From assembly GCA_035541215.1 (NCBI GenBank), contig DATKNV010000131.1:37771-101770 (forward strand): a DNA stretch of 64,000 nucleotides, read 5' to 3'. Position 1 is the stretch's first letter. Every line of letters begins with the position of its first letter. Of the stretch, positions 1 to 8,519 are shown piece after piece. The position numbers and the translations under genes were made by a program. The stretch is from DASZHJ01 sp035541215. Lineage in GTDB: Bacteria; Pseudomonadota; Alphaproteobacteria; ATCC43930; CGMCC-115725. The notes beneath the pieces were generated by a model. The model ran no database searches, was not told the origin of the DNA, and worked only from the letters and a program-made list of their open reading frames with translations.

Positions 1-1
1 T

Positions 2-526
2 GTGACCGCGGCCGCTTATCCCGCGAAGATGATCGACTGGGAATTGGCGCGGAACGCAATTCGCAACGGTCATCCCAACCCCGAGGCGGCGTCGCTGCGC
101 TACGTCTTTGACGTCGCCGATCCCGCGCGCATCGTGACGCGCGCGGGCTTCATCCAGGCGCAATACGCGGGGACGGGATTCCTGATGATCCGCCGGCGGG
201 CGCTCCTCGAGCTCTGCGCCGCCCACCCCGAGCTCAAGTACCGCAAGGTCGATTTCGGCGCGGACCCGCTCTCCGACGGCTCCTATCGCTTCGCCCTCTT
301 CGACTGCATGATCGATCCCGAGAGCGGCCGCTACCTCTCAGAGGATTTCGCGTTCTGCCGGCGCTGGAGCCGGCTGGGCGGTGAGATCTGGATCGACACA
401 AAGAGCAAGCTCACCCATTGCGGGCCCGTGGCCTTCGCGGGCGACTTCTCGACCCAGATCGCCGCAGGCACCGGCAAGCCCGCCAAGAGCGAGGCGGCGC
501 GGCCAGTCGCAGACGCGGTCGGCTAG
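2..526 (+). CDS. Glycosyltransferase-like protein, C-terminal part (cut by window edge)
   Basis: The reading frame is open from the first bases of the window, so the true start probably lies outside; the GTG at position 2 is not a trustworthy start. The visible 174 residues carry a pattern I associate with GT-A-like glycosyltransferases that also occur in phages: YPAKMIDW near the front, AGTGFLMIRR around residues 55-65, and LSEDFAFCRRW followed by GGEIWID and LTHCG near residues 112-138. The SED-x-x-FC stretch is the usual position of the catalytic base and acceptor-side residues in such enzymes. The last 25 residues are low complexity. Acceptor and donor sugar cannot be inferred. The gene is convergent with the DUF1906 gene, and its stop codon lies inside an intergenic repeat. 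Confidence 0.55.
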   Translation: MTAAAYPAKMIDWELARNAIRNGHPNPEAASLRYVFDVADPARIVTRAGFIQAQYAGTGFLMIRRRALLELCAAHPELKYRKVDFGADPLSDGSYRFALFDCMIDPESGRYLSEDFAFCRRWSRLGGEIWIDTKSKLTHCGPVAFAGDFSTQIAAGTGKPAKSEAARPVADAVG

Positions 527-628
527 AACATGATCCGATGAGCTCGAGTCGGGTCGCGCTCTAGATTCATCGGTTCTGTCGCATTGCCCATGACGAGCCG
601 GTATCCACTTCGCCTGGCAATGCTCTGG
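523..628. repeat. Dispersed intergenic repeat, Hyphomicrobiales-like
   Basis: Read on the minus strand, the segment runs from GAGCATTGCCAGGCGAAGTG through GATACCGGCTCGTCATGGG to ATCTAGAGCG, and ends in CATCGGATCATGTTCTAG. The order of these blocks resembles, from memory, a dispersed extragenic repeat common in Bradyrhizobium and relatives. It holds the inverted repeat CCGATGA (about 535-541) and TCATCGG (about 568-574). It sits between two convergent genes and supplies the stop codon of the left one. Function unknown; it could form a bidirectional hairpin. Family membership is from memory and needs a genome-wide search. Confidence 0.5.
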
Positions 629-652
629 CCGGGTCCGGAGCAGCGCCCGGTT

Positions 653-1276
653 CTAAGCGCTCCCGTCGCCGAGCGCGAAGCCGCCGTAATCGTCTTTGGC
701 GGTGTCGGGATCGATCTCAATCCCGAGGGCCTGGGTCGTCGCGCCCTGCTTGATGTTCCAGTCGGCATAGGTGTGATAGCCCGCCCAGCCCGTCGACTGC
801 GCGAGCCAGCTGAGTTCGGCGAGTCCCTGCTCCCGCAGGAATTTGCACGCGGCGCCGGAACCGTAGACGCCGATGCGATAGGCGGGGTCCTGGCCGCTGG
901 AACGGTGGGCGAAGCCGTCGCGCACACCACGGAAGTAATCGGCGACGACGCCGGCGATCGCGGCTGGCAAGGCATCGTAGTCGACGGCGAAGTAGATGGC
1001 GGAACCGGCGGGCTGGCCCAACGCCACCGCGCTATCGTAGGCATGGGTGCCGTCATCGACGCCGCGGGCCCGCGAGAAATACCCCACCTCCGTCGGCGCG
1101 TCTTCCCAGACCACGACGATGTGCAGCCCGGCCGCAGATAGCTGTCGCGCCTCCGCAGCGGAAAGTCGCTTTGTCCCGCGATGCGCATAATAGCGCGCAA
1201 CGAAATCGTACCCCGCCGCTTTGATCTGCGGCGCGAGCGGGCCGCAATCGGCCGTCGTATCGAATCCCTTGGGCAT
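653..1276 (-). CDS. DUF1906 (Rv2525c-like glycoside-hydrolase-like) protein
   Basis: A protein of 207 aa made almost entirely of a DUF1906 domain, a TIM-barrel fold related to GH25-type lysozymes and found in the Mycobacterium protein Rv2525c. Visible landmarks are KGFDTTADC at the very N-terminus, FVARYYAHRG at about 25-34, AIYFAVDYD in the middle, RIGVYGSG and then WLAQSTGWAGY, and a final IEIDPDTAKDDYGGF. A longer frame opens at 1318, but the ATG at 1276 is preceded by a strong ribosome site (GGGAGGTGATCGAGGTC), so I chose it. No signal peptide is visible. It may act on peptidoglycan or polysaccharide, but catalysis has not been established for this family as far as I know. Confidence 0.8.
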   Translation of the reverse strand: MPKGFDTTADCGPLAPQIKAAGYDFVARYYAHRGTKRLSAAEARQLSAAGLHIVVVWEDAPTEVGYFSRARGVDDGTHAYDSAVALGQPAGSAIYFAVDYDALPAAIAGVVADYFRGVRDGFAHRSSGQDPAYRIGVYGSGAACKFLREQGLAELSWLAQSTGWAGYHTYADWNIKQGATTQALGIEIDPDTAKDDYGGFALGDGSA

Positions 1277-1486
1277 GACCTCGATCACCTCCCGGCCATG
1301 GGGCATCCGCAATCCCAAGCGCCGAACTGCGCCGATTGCGCGCCGTCCCGCTTCGCTGCGGAAGCCTCAACTACAATTCAAGCGCGTAATAACCCTATCC
1401 GCAACTATATTTCAGAGCGATGACACACATGTGCCTTCGGCCCGATGGCTATTGCCACGGGCCCCAGGCGCGAGCGGCGTGCCGCC

Positions 1487-2188
1487 CTACCGCCGGACGC
1501 TTGCTGCGGACTGTCCGAAGAGGATCTTCTTCTCCTCTTCCGTCCGGATGCCTGGAGTGGGATTGATCGGCTTGCCCTTCTCGTAGGCTCGCTCCGTCGC
1601 CGGACGCGCCTTGATCGTCTCAAACCAGCGCTTGAGGTTCGGGAAGTCCTCTAGCTTCTGGCCTTGCCGCTCGTGCGGCACGATCCAGGGATAGGCCGCC
1701 ATGTCCGCGATCGAATAGGCGCCGGCCACGAATTCCCGGTCGGCAAGACGCTTGTCCAGCACTGCATAGAGGCGGTTCGTCTCGCGAACGTAACGATCGA
1801 TCGCGTAGGGGATCTTTTCGGGGGCGTACTGAGAGAAGTGGTGATTCTGGCCGGCCATGGGCCCGAGCCCGGCCATCTGCCAGAAGAGCCACTGCAAGGT
1901 CTCGACGCGGCCGCGGAGGTCCTTCGCGATGAACTTGCCGGTCTTCTCCGCGAGGTAGAGCAGGATCGCGCCGGATTCGAAGACGCTCACGGGAGCGCCC
2001 TTGTCGGCAGGCACGTGATCGACGATCGCGGGCATGCGGTTGTTGGGCGCGATCTTGAGGAAGTCCGGCTTGAACTGGTCGCCCTTGCCGATGTTCACGG
2101 GGATGATCTTGTAGGGGAGGCCCGTCTCCTCCAGGAACATGGTGATCTTGTGCCCGTTGGGCGTCGGCCAATAGTAGAGATCGATCAC
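1487..2188 (-). CDS. yfcG: Nu-class glutathione S-transferase / disulfide oxidoreductase (YfcG-like)
   Basis: The protein (233 aa) closely follows E. coli YfcG: the start IDLYYWPTPNGHKI, then KIAPNNRMPAIVDH, FESGAILLYLAEKTGKF and LQWLFWQMAGLGPMAGQNHHF. YfcG uses bound glutathione to reduce disulfides; its Thr and Asn in the TPNGHK segment are both present here (residues about 8-10). The N-terminal thioredoxin-like domain spans about 1-85 and the helical GST domain about 90-205. An ATG 27 bases upstream exists (2215), but YfcG begins with the equivalent of the GTG at 2188, and GAGGAG lies at suitable spacing before it, so GTG 2188 is preferred. Cytosolic redox role is inferred from the family. 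Confidence 0.9.
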   Translation of the reverse strand: MIDLYYWPTPNGHKITMFLEETGLPYKIIPVNIGKGDQFKPDFLKIAPNNRMPAIVDHVPADKGAPVSVFESGAILLYLAEKTGKFIAKDLRGRVETLQWLFWQMAGLGPMAGQNHHFSQYAPEKIPYAIDRYVRETNRLYAVLDKRLADREFVAGAYSIADMAAYPWIVPHERQGQKLEDFPNLKRWFETIKARPATERAYEKGKPINPTPGIRTEEEKKILFGQSAASVRR

Positions 2189-2389
2189 GTGGGCGCGCTC
2201 CTCTTCCGGTGCCATGCGCGGGGCATCGCCGGTCGGGCGACACCGAAAGCGCTTCGGCTAGCGTTTAAGGGAGAGGACTATGGCTCGCCCGGCGACGACC
2301 CTGCAAGCCAGGGCCGCCGGGACGCGCGGCAGGGGTGCCCTGCAAAACCGGAATAGAGCGCGGGGGCGTGGGATCGCGGATCGGGCGCG

Positions 2390-4060
2390 TCAGCCCTTGG
2401 AGGCTTGCGCGACCTCTCCGTCCGAGCCCTTGCTGCGCACGATGATCGCGGCCTCGCCCGCCTTGTGCAGGTCTCGCACCATGGCAACGGCGGCTTCGCT
2501 CGACAACGACCCCGTCCGCACCACCCACCAGTCGCGGTCGTGGGTGATGGAGAAATCCTTGAAGCCTTTGCCGGCGAGGATGTCGAGCGCCTTGTGAGCG
2601 TTGGACTCGACGTGGAAGGCGCCGACCTGGACGACGATCCGCCGCTCACCTGCCACAGGCGCCGCTGCGGGCGCGGGCGTCTCGGGAAGGCTTGCGACCT
2701 CCTCGGTGGGCGCGCTCTTGCCGCTGGAGGGAACGAGCTGAACGGGCGCCGAGGAAGCGACCTGAACCGGCGTGCTCGGCTGCGCCTCCGCTTGCGGCGC
2801 GGGGGCGGCTTCGGGCGCGGGTGCGGTCGCGGCGGTTTCGGGCGCGGGCGCGGCTGCGGCGGTTTCGGGCGCGGGCGCGGCTGCGGTGGTTTCGGGCGCG
2901 GGCGCGGCTGCGGTTGTTTCAGGCGCGGGCGCCGCCGCAACGGACTCCGGCGCTGGCGCGGCGGGCTCGGACGCCGGCGCGGGGGCGGCGGCGACGGGCT
3001 CGGGCGCCGGGGCTGGCGGCAGCGGGGCCTCAGCGACGGCGCTCGGAGCGGGCGAAGGCATCGGCGCGGGGCTGTCGCTCGCGGCAGCCGCGCTTGGAGC
3101 GGTCTTACCCTTCTTGCCGGGCGCGGGGGCGGGGGCGGGGGCCTCCGCGACGGCGGGGGTGCTCGACGTGGCGGCGGGCTCGTTGCCCGCGCGGGCCGCG
3201 CGGACGTCGGCGCCGAGAATCGCCGCGGTGCGTCCCACGTCGTCGAGCGAGCGCAGCAGCGCGTAATAGGCGAGGTTGTTGTTCACGGCGGCCTCGTCGA
3301 GGTCGCCGCGCGCGACCGAGGCCGCGTGAGTGTTGTCGCCGGCGAGGCCGTAGACGAGCGCGAGGTTCTGCCGGTTGCGCGCGGTGGCGCCGGGACGCGA
3401 GACGAGCTCGCTCAGCGTCGCGATCGCGCCCTTGTAGTCGCCGGCGAGCGCCTGCGAGAGACCGAGGTTGTTCCGCAGGCTCAGCGAGTCCGGAGCAAGC
3501 GTCAGGCCGCGGCGATAATCCTGCATCGCGAGGTCGTGACGGCCCCCGAGGTCGTGCGCCACGCCGAGGGCGTTATAGACTTTGGGATCGTTCGGCTTCT
3601 TCGCGACGGCGATCTCGAGATGCGAGAGCGCGAGCTGCGGCTTGCCGAGGCCCAGGAGCACGTTCCCCATGCCGCGATGGAGATCGGGATCATTGGGGTC
3701 GATCGAGAGCGCCTCGCGATAGGCCTCGGCCGCCTCGGTATAGGATTGCATCTGCGCAAGGGTATCGCCCAAGCGCGCCAGCGGCACCGTGTCCTTCGGC
3801 GAAATCTCGTGCGCGCGGCGATAGAGGCTCACGGCCGTGGCGAGATCGCCGGCGGCGCGGGTGCTGTCGCCGACCTTGATCAGTGTGTCCATGCTCTGAT
3901 CCGGCGTCAGCTGCGAGCCAAGGCCGGTCGAGGCTCGTGAGCCGGCTTGCTCGGGGTAGGTGGCGCAAGCGCCAAGGGCCAGAGCGACGGTGAGCGTCAG
4001 CGGCCGCAAAATCGGATAGCGGCGGCGGAGGCGAGAGCGCGAGGTTTGGGTCTGAGGCAC
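2390..4060 (-). CDS. TPR lipoprotein with Ala-Pro-Glu repeat linker and C-terminal SPOR domain
   Basis: A 556-aa envelope protein. Residues 1-32 form a signal sequence ending in a lipobox (LALGAC), so it should be a lipoprotein. Residues about 50-255 are tetratricopeptide repeats (AVSLYRRAHEISPKD, EAYREALSIDPNDPD, GVAHDLGGRHDLAMQDYRRG), resembling TadD-type pilus-assembly lipoproteins. Residues about 275-460 are a long low-complexity linker rich in Ala, Pro and Glu with tandem 9-residue units. The end (about 470-545) is a SPOR domain (IVVQVGAFHVESNAHKAL ... WWVVRTGSLSSEAAV), which binds denuded peptidoglycan. The architecture suggests an outer-membrane lipoprotein reaching the septal cell wall. 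No tad or division genes are nearby, so the partner is unknown. Confidence 0.8.
   Translation of the reverse strand: MPQTQTSRSRLRRRYPILRPLTLTVALALGACATYPEQAGSRASTGLGSQLTPDQSMDTLIKVGDSTRAAGDLATAVSLYRRAHEISPKDTVPLARLGDTLAQMQSYTEAAEAYREALSIDPNDPDLHRGMGNVLLGLGKPQLALSHLEIAVAKKPNDPKVYNALGVAHDLGGRHDLAMQDYRRGLTLAPDSLSLRNNLGLSQALAGDYKGAIATLSELVSRPGATARNRQNLALVYGLAGDNTHAASVARGDLDEAAVNNNLAYYALLRSLDDVGRTAAILGADVRAARAGNEPAATSSTPAVAEAPAPAPAPGKKGKTAPSAAAASDSPAPMPSPAPSAVAEAPLPPAPAPEPVAAAPAPASEPAAPAPESVAAAPAPETTAAAPAPETTAAAPAPETAAAAPAPETAATAPAPEAAPAPQAEAQPSTPVQVASSAPVQLVPSSGKSAPTEEVASLPETPAPAAAPVAGERRIVVQVGAFHVESNAHKALDILAGKGFKDFSITHDRDWWVVRTGSLSSEAAVAMVRDLHKAGEAAIIVRSKGSDGEVAQASKG
2798..2945 (-). repeat. 27-bp tandem repeat in TPR-SPOR lipoprotein gene
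   Basis: About five imperfect copies of a 27-bp unit (for example GGTTTCGGGCGCGGGCGCGG followed by CTGCG on the plus strand) encode the 9-residue unit APAPETTAA. Shorter degenerate copies continue to about 3060. It forms a stiff, negatively charged spacer between the TPR and SPOR domains. Copy number at such repeats often varies between strains, which is an expectation, not something seen here. Confidence 0.8.
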
Positions 4061-4253
4061 GGTTAATCTCCCTGAGCGCAGTTTCTGCCCAGGTTCCCTA
4101 CCAATTGGTTAACGGCGCACGCCTATCCATGCAAAAGCATTTAGTATTTTCGGAACTTTACGACCAAAGACCAATGACTTAGGTCCGGCCGTGACAAGAA
4201 TTGGGCGATTAACCCTGTCAGAGGCCAGCATCATTTGGCGGCGAAATTAGCCT
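4061..4253 (-). promoter_or_regulatory. AT-richer upstream region of the TPR-SPOR lipoprotein gene
   Basis: This stretch is clearly less GC-rich than the rest of the window and holds TTAACCAATTGG and TTTAGTATTTTCGG-like blocks just upstream of the lipoprotein start (4060). It is the likely promoter region of that gene. I cannot assign exact -35 and -10 hexamers with confidence. No ORF is seen in it. Confidence 0.4.
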
Positions 4254-4298
4254 CGGCTCCGCCCCTCTTGCGGAGCCGCGCGGCCGGGCTCGGCCGCG
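4254..4298 (-). terminator. Double hairpin after the DUF1345 gene
   Basis: Two perfect inverted repeats follow the stop at 4300-4302 on the minus strand: CGCGGCC/GGCCGCG (4279-4285 with 4292-4298) and CGGCTCCG/CGGAGCCG (4254-4261 with 4271-4278). No clear U-tract follows, so intrinsic termination is plausible but not certain. Confidence 0.5.
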
Positions 4299-4299
4299 A

Positions 4300-4977
4300 T
4301 CAAAGCGCGCTAACGAGGAAATTGATGGTGAGCGCCAGGATCACGGTGTTGAAGAAGAAGGAAAGCGCGCCGTGGAGGGTCGCGACGCGCCGCATGTGCT
4401 TGCGAGTGATTTGCACATCCGAGACCTGGCAGGTCATCCCGATCACCAGGGAAAAATAGACGAAGTCCCAGAAATCCGGCGCAGCATCGCCGCCGGGAAA
4501 TTCGAGGCCCCCGGCGTCGACGCCGCTTGCTGGGCCGTCGCCGTAGTAGCCGTGCATATAGTGCACCGCGAAGACGAAATGGATGAGCGTCCAGGACGCG
4601 ACGACCACACCGCCCGCGAGTCCAACTCGGAGTGCCAGAGCCGCTGCCGTCTCCGCCGGCTCCTTGCTCAGCAGCGCGGCCGCCTCGACGAGACTAGCGA
4701 CCGCGGCGAGAACGACCAGCATCTGGATCGCCAGGAGGCTGGGATCGTTGATCCGGGCGCGCATGCGCAAGCGCTCGGGCCTGGCGCCGCCGACGGCGGC
4801 GGAGAGCAGCGACAGGAAGAAGGCGACCGCCGCGATCCAGCCTGCGCCGCCGCGCTTGGCGATCCCCCAGGCTTCGGGCAGCAGCAGATAGACCGACCAG
4901 CCGAGCCCGGCGCTCAAGACGAGGCGCAGCGCCGGATGAACGCCGAACATCACTCTCGAAAAGCCGGCGACGCGCAT
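4300..4977 (-). CDS. DUF1345 family integral membrane protein
   Basis: A 225-aa multi-pass membrane protein. About five or six hydrophobic segments are visible (ALRLVLSAGLGWSVYLLL, WIAAVAFFLSLLSAAV, LAIQMLVVLAAVASLVEAA, VVVASWTLIHFVFAVHYMH, FWDFVYFSLVIGMTCQ, and a C-terminal NTVILALTINFLVSAL). The DUF1345 hallmarks are present: FAVHYMHGYY, PDFWDFVYFSLVIGMTCQVSDVQI and RVATLHGALSFFFNT. The function of the family is unknown; the second half resembles a potassium-channel pore in layout. The frame extends upstream to 5400, but the added residues look like non-coding translation. I chose the ATG at 4977; the ATG at 4950 is a possible alternative. Confidence 0.8.
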   Translation of the reverse strand: MRVAGFSRVMFGVHPALRLVLSAGLGWSVYLLLPEAWGIAKRGGAGWIAAVAFFLSLLSAAVGGARPERLRMRARINDPSLLAIQMLVVLAAVASLVEAAALLSKEPAETAAALALRVGLAGGVVVASWTLIHFVFAVHYMHGYYGDGPASGVDAGGLEFPGGDAAPDFWDFVYFSLVIGMTCQVSDVQITRKHMRRVATLHGALSFFFNTVILALTINFLVSAL

Positions 4978-5167
4978 CGACGTAAAGGCCCCGTTCCGCA
5001 CCGTCGGAGCGGAACCCGCGCACGCGCCGGGCCGCTCTTCGTCTCTTTCGGGACTTATCCCGCCATTTAAGAAACTGGCAAGGCAAATTCGGCCATCCTT
5101 CGCGGCGAAATGGCATCGCCTCGCCTGCGCGATGCGCCACGAGCACGAATCGACGGAGTCCGACCCC

Positions 5168-6343
5168 ATGATTGCGCCCCGCCTCAAGCACCTCTTCATC
5201 GCCGCCGCCGCGGTCATTACTACCGCGACCGCCGCGACCGCGGAGCCCGGCGTGAGCGCCGACAAGATCGTCTTCGGCCAGGCCGCGGCGCTCGAGGGTC
5301 CGGCCTCTGCGCTGGGACAGGGAATGCGCGAGGGCATCAACGCGGCCTTCGCCGAGGCCAACAAGGCCGGCGGCGTCAAGGGGCGCAAGCTCGAGCTCAT
5401 CTCCAGCGACGACGGCTACGAGCCCACGAAGTCGATCGCCGCGGCGAAGAAGCTCATCGAGGAGGACAAGGTCTTCGCGCTCATCGGGCCCGTGGGAACG
5501 CCGACCTCGGCCGCGGTGCAGCCCGTTGCCGCCGAAGCGGGCGTGCCCTTCATCGGCCCCTTCACGGGTGCGGAATTCCTGCGCGAGGCCGCGAAGACCA
5601 ACGTCGTAAACGTGCGCGCGAGCTATTTCCAAGAGACCGAGGCGATGGTGCAGCACCTCACCGAGGATCTCGGCGTCAAGCGCATCGCCATCTTCTATCA
5701 GGACGACAGCTTCGGCCAAGCCGGCCTCGCCGGCGTCAAGAAGGCGCTCGAGAAGCGCCAGATGGAGCTGGTCGCCGAAGGCACGTACGAGCGCAACACC
5801 GTCGCGGTGAAGACGGGCCTGCTCGCGGTCATGAAGGGGAAGCCCGAAGCCGTCATCATGGTCGGCGCCTACAAGCCCTGCGCCGAGTTCATCAAGCTCG
5901 CGCGCCAGGTGAAGCTCGATGCGGTCTTCGTCAACATCTCCTTCGTCGGCAGCGACGCGCTGGCGAAAGAGCTCGGAGCCGAGGGCGCGGGCGTCGTCGT
6001 GACCCAGGTCGTCCCCTTCCCTCGCGACGCCTCGATCCCGCTGGTTGCGGCCTATCAGGCCGCGCTCAAGGCCGCGAGCCCCTCCGCCGAGCCCGGCTTC
6101 GTCTCGCTCGAGGGTTACATGGTGGGCAAGCTCGTGGTGCTGGCGCTCGGCAAGATCGAGGGCGAGCCCACCCGCCAAGCCCTGCTCGACGCGATCGGCA
6201 AGACCGGCAGCTTCGATCTCGGCGGCGTCAAGCTCGGCTACGGGCCCGGCAACAACCGCGGCTCGAGCGAGGTCTTCCTCACGGTGATCCAGCCGGACGG
6301 AACCTTCAAACCCGTCACGAAGCTCGCGAAGGCCGGCGGCTGA
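5168..6343 (+). CDS. Liv-type ABC transporter periplasmic substrate-binding protein (orphan)
   Basis: A 391-aa Peripla_BP_6 protein. The start at 5168 is preceded by GGAG and gives a Sec signal peptide (MIAPRLKHLFIAAAAVITT, cleavage after ATA at about residue 25). Mature landmarks are IVFGQAAALEGPASALGQGM, GINAAFAEANKAGGVKGRKL, LIGPVGTPTSAAVQPVA and IAIFYQDDSFGQAGLAGV. No permease or ATPase gene is adjacent; the next gene, 28 bases downstream on the same strand, encodes a chemoreceptor. This arrangement suggests that the protein feeds a sensory function or serves permeases encoded elsewhere. Ligand unknown; relatives bind branched-chain amino acids, amides or aromatic acids. Confidence 0.9.
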   Translation: MIAPRLKHLFIAAAAVITTATAATAEPGVSADKIVFGQAAALEGPASALGQGMREGINAAFAEANKAGGVKGRKLELISSDDGYEPTKSIAAAKKLIEEDKVFALIGPVGTPTSAAVQPVAAEAGVPFIGPFTGAEFLREAAKTNVVNVRASYFQETEAMVQHLTEDLGVKRIAIFYQDDSFGQAGLAGVKKALEKRQMELVAEGTYERNTVAVKTGLLAVMKGKPEAVIMVGAYKPCAEFIKLARQVKLDAVFVNISFVGSDALAKELGAEGAGVVVTQVVPFPRDASIPLVAAYQAALKAASPSAEPGFVSLEGYMVGKLVVLALGKIEGEPTRQALLDAIGKTGSFDLGGVKLGYGPGNNRGSSEVFLTVIQPDGTFKPVTKLAKAGG

Positions 6344-6371
6344 GTTTCAATCCGCCCGCGCGGAGGTTCGC

Positions 6372-8507
6372 GTGAGCTTTCGGCGCACTCTCGGCATTCG
6401 CGGCAGGCTCTTCCTGGCCTTCGGCCTTGTCGCGGCATTGACCGTGCTCGCGAGCGGCGTCGCGTTCCTGTCGTACGACCGGGTGCGCGACAGCCTCGCT
6501 GACATCACCGGCAAGAACCTGCCGGCGATGGGAAGCGCGTTGGCGCTCGCCCGGGAGAGCGCCGCGATCGCCGCGGCCTCGCCGGTCCTCGCCTCGGCCT
6601 CCGACCAGAAGGCCCGCGAGGCGGCGGCGAGCGCGCTCGACGCCCGCATGCGCAAGCTCGACGAGCTCATCGGCACGCTTGCTGCATGGCCGGAAAACGC
6701 CGAGGCGACGGCGCGCCTGCGCGCGACCGCGCAGAAGCTCGCGGCGAACGTCGCTCTCCTCTCGCAATCGGTGGAGCGCCGGATCGCGCTCAAGTCGCAG
6801 CGCGAGACACTCGCGACCAACGTGCGTACGGCCCACCGCGCCCTCGGCGAGAAGATCGCCCCGCTCGTCGACGATGCCGCCTTCAATCTGACGCTCGCGC
6901 TGCAGTCCGCCGGCGAGAAGCCTGACGCCGCCGAGCTCGGCAAGACCCTCGGCAAGCTCGCCGATACCGACCTCGCGGAGCTGCAGGCGGTCTCCGCCCT
7001 GCAGGCGGAGGGTAATCTCGTGCAAGGCCTCCTTACGGAGGCGACGATCACGCCCAGGAAGGAATATCTCGAGCCGCTCAGGGAGAGCTACCGCGCCGCC
7101 GCCGGTCGGATCGCGAAGGCGCTCGCACAGCTCAAGGAATCCCCGAACGGGCCGGCGCTGAAGACTCTCCTCACCGCGCTCCTCGCCTACGGCGAGGGCG
7201 AGCAGAGCGCCTTTACGCTGCGCGTCAGGGAGCTCGACGAGATCGCCGCGAGCGAGAAGATCCTGGCGGCGAACCGCGAGCTAGCGCAGGGCCTGGAGCG
7301 CGAGGTCGCGGCCCTCGTCGACGCGACCGACGGCGAGGCCACGGCCGCAGCCGCGGGCTCCGAGGCCGCGATCTCCCGCGGCAGGCTGCTACTGGCGGCG
7401 ATTGCGGCGGCGAGCCTCGCGCTGGCGCTCGGCCTCGCTTGGTTCTATGCGGGCCGCAACGTCGCGCGGCGCCTGATCGTGCTGCGCGGCAGCATGGCGG
7501 CGGTCGCCGGCGGCGATTTCGCGGCCGAGATTCCCACCGGCGGCAGCGACGAGATCGCGGAGATGGCGGGAGCGCTGCGCGTGTTCCGCGACGCGGGCCT
7601 CGCCGCGCGCGAGGCTGCAGCGCGCGCCGAAGAGGACCGGCGGCGGCTCGCCGAGGAGCGGCGGCACGAGCTGCTGGCGCTCGCCGAGAGCTTCGAGTCC
7701 AGCGTGAAGGGCGTGGTCGGCAAGGTCTCCGGCGCCGCGGACGAGATGCGCTCGACGGCCGCGCGCATGGTCGCGACCGCCGGCGAGACTACCCGGCAGG
7801 CGGGCGCGGTCGCGCAGGCCTCGGCCCAGGCCTCCGAGAACGTGCAGACCGTCGCAGCCGCGACCGAGGAGCTCGCGAGCTCCACCTCGGAGATCGGGCG
7901 CCAGGTCGAGGAATCGAGCAAGGTCGCGGGCCAAGCGGTCGGCGAGGCGCAGCGCACGGCGGCGACGGTGAAGGAGCTGGCGGAAGCCGCCCAGCGCATC
8001 GGCGAGGTCGTCGCCCTCATCAGCGACATCGCGAGCCAGACCAACCTCCTCGCCCTCAACGCCACGATCGAGGCCGCACGCGCGGGCGAGGCCGGCAAGG
8101 GCTTTGCGGTCGTGGCGTCCGAGGTGAAGACGCTCGCGACCCAGACCGCCAAGGCGACCGACGACATCGGCACGCAGATCCGCGCGATCCAGGACTCGAC
8201 CCGCGGCGCCGTCGACGCGATCGCCGCAATCAACGCCGTGATCGCCCGGATCGACGAGATCGCGACCGCCGTCGCGGTCGCGGTCGAGGAGCAGAACGCC
8301 ACCACCCGCGACATCGCCAAGAACGTCCAGCAGGCCGCCAAAGGAACCCGCGAGGTCTCCGGCAACATCGCCGGCGTGACCGAGGCGGCGGGTGCCGCCG
8401 GGAATGCCGCGAGCCTGGTGGCGGAAGCGGCCGAGGGCCTCGCGCAGCAATCGCAGACCCTCAGCGAGGAGGTCGAGCGCTTCCTCGCGCGCGTGCGCGC
8501 GGCTTGA
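6372..8507 (+). CDS. Methyl-accepting chemotaxis protein with helical periplasmic sensor
   Basis: A 711-aa chemoreceptor. It starts at GTG 6372 behind a close GGAGG. Residues about 12-33 form TM1 and 338-358 TM2, with a long all-helical periplasmic region between them whose NLPAMGSALALARESAAIAA segment resembles TorS/HBM-type sensors. A HAMP domain follows (about 360-415), then the methyl-accepting signalling domain (about 450-711) with the conserved hairpin tip (SQTNLLALNATIEAARAGE, GKGFAVVASEVKTLA) at about 555-595. It should sense a ligand, possibly presented by the binding protein encoded just upstream, and control CheA. No CheB/CheR-docking pentapeptide is visible at the C-terminus. Confidence 0.92.
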   Translation: MSFRRTLGIRGRLFLAFGLVAALTVLASGVAFLSYDRVRDSLADITGKNLPAMGSALALARESAAIAAASPVLASASDQKAREAAASALDARMRKLDELIGTLAAWPENAEATARLRATAQKLAANVALLSQSVERRIALKSQRETLATNVRTAHRALGEKIAPLVDDAAFNLTLALQSAGEKPDAAELGKTLGKLADTDLAELQAVSALQAEGNLVQGLLTEATITPRKEYLEPLRESYRAAAGRIAKALAQLKESPNGPALKTLLTALLAYGEGEQSAFTLRVRELDEIAASEKILAANRELAQGLEREVAALVDATDGEATAAAAGSEAAISRGRLLLAAIAAASLALALGLAWFYAGRNVARRLIVLRGSMAAVAGGDFAAEIPTGGSDEIAEMAGALRVFRDAGLAAREAAARAEEDRRRLAEERRHELLALAESFESSVKGVVGKVSGAADEMRSTAARMVATAGETTRQAGAVAQASAQASENVQTVAAATEELASSTSEIGRQVEESSKVAGQAVGEAQRTAATVKELAEAAQRIGEVVALISDIASQTNLLALNATIEAARAGEAGKGFAVVASEVKTLATQTAKATDDIGTQIRAIQDSTRGAVDAIAAINAVIARIDEIATAVAVAVEEQNATTRDIAKNVQQAAKGTREVSGNIAGVTEAAGAAGNAASLVAEAAEGLAQQSQTLSEEVERFLARVRAA

Positions 8508-8519
8508 GCCGCGGCGGCA

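Noticed and set aside
2405..3940. Plus-strand open frame opposite the TPR-SPOR gene, Gly/Arg-rich
   Set aside because: Created by the Ala-Pro-Glu repeat read on the other strand; no start signal and no family pattern.
4694..6178. Minus-strand frame overlapping the DUF1345 gene and the binding-protein gene
   Set aside because: Shadow of the plus-strand Peripla_BP_6 gene, which has a signal peptide and full-length family match.
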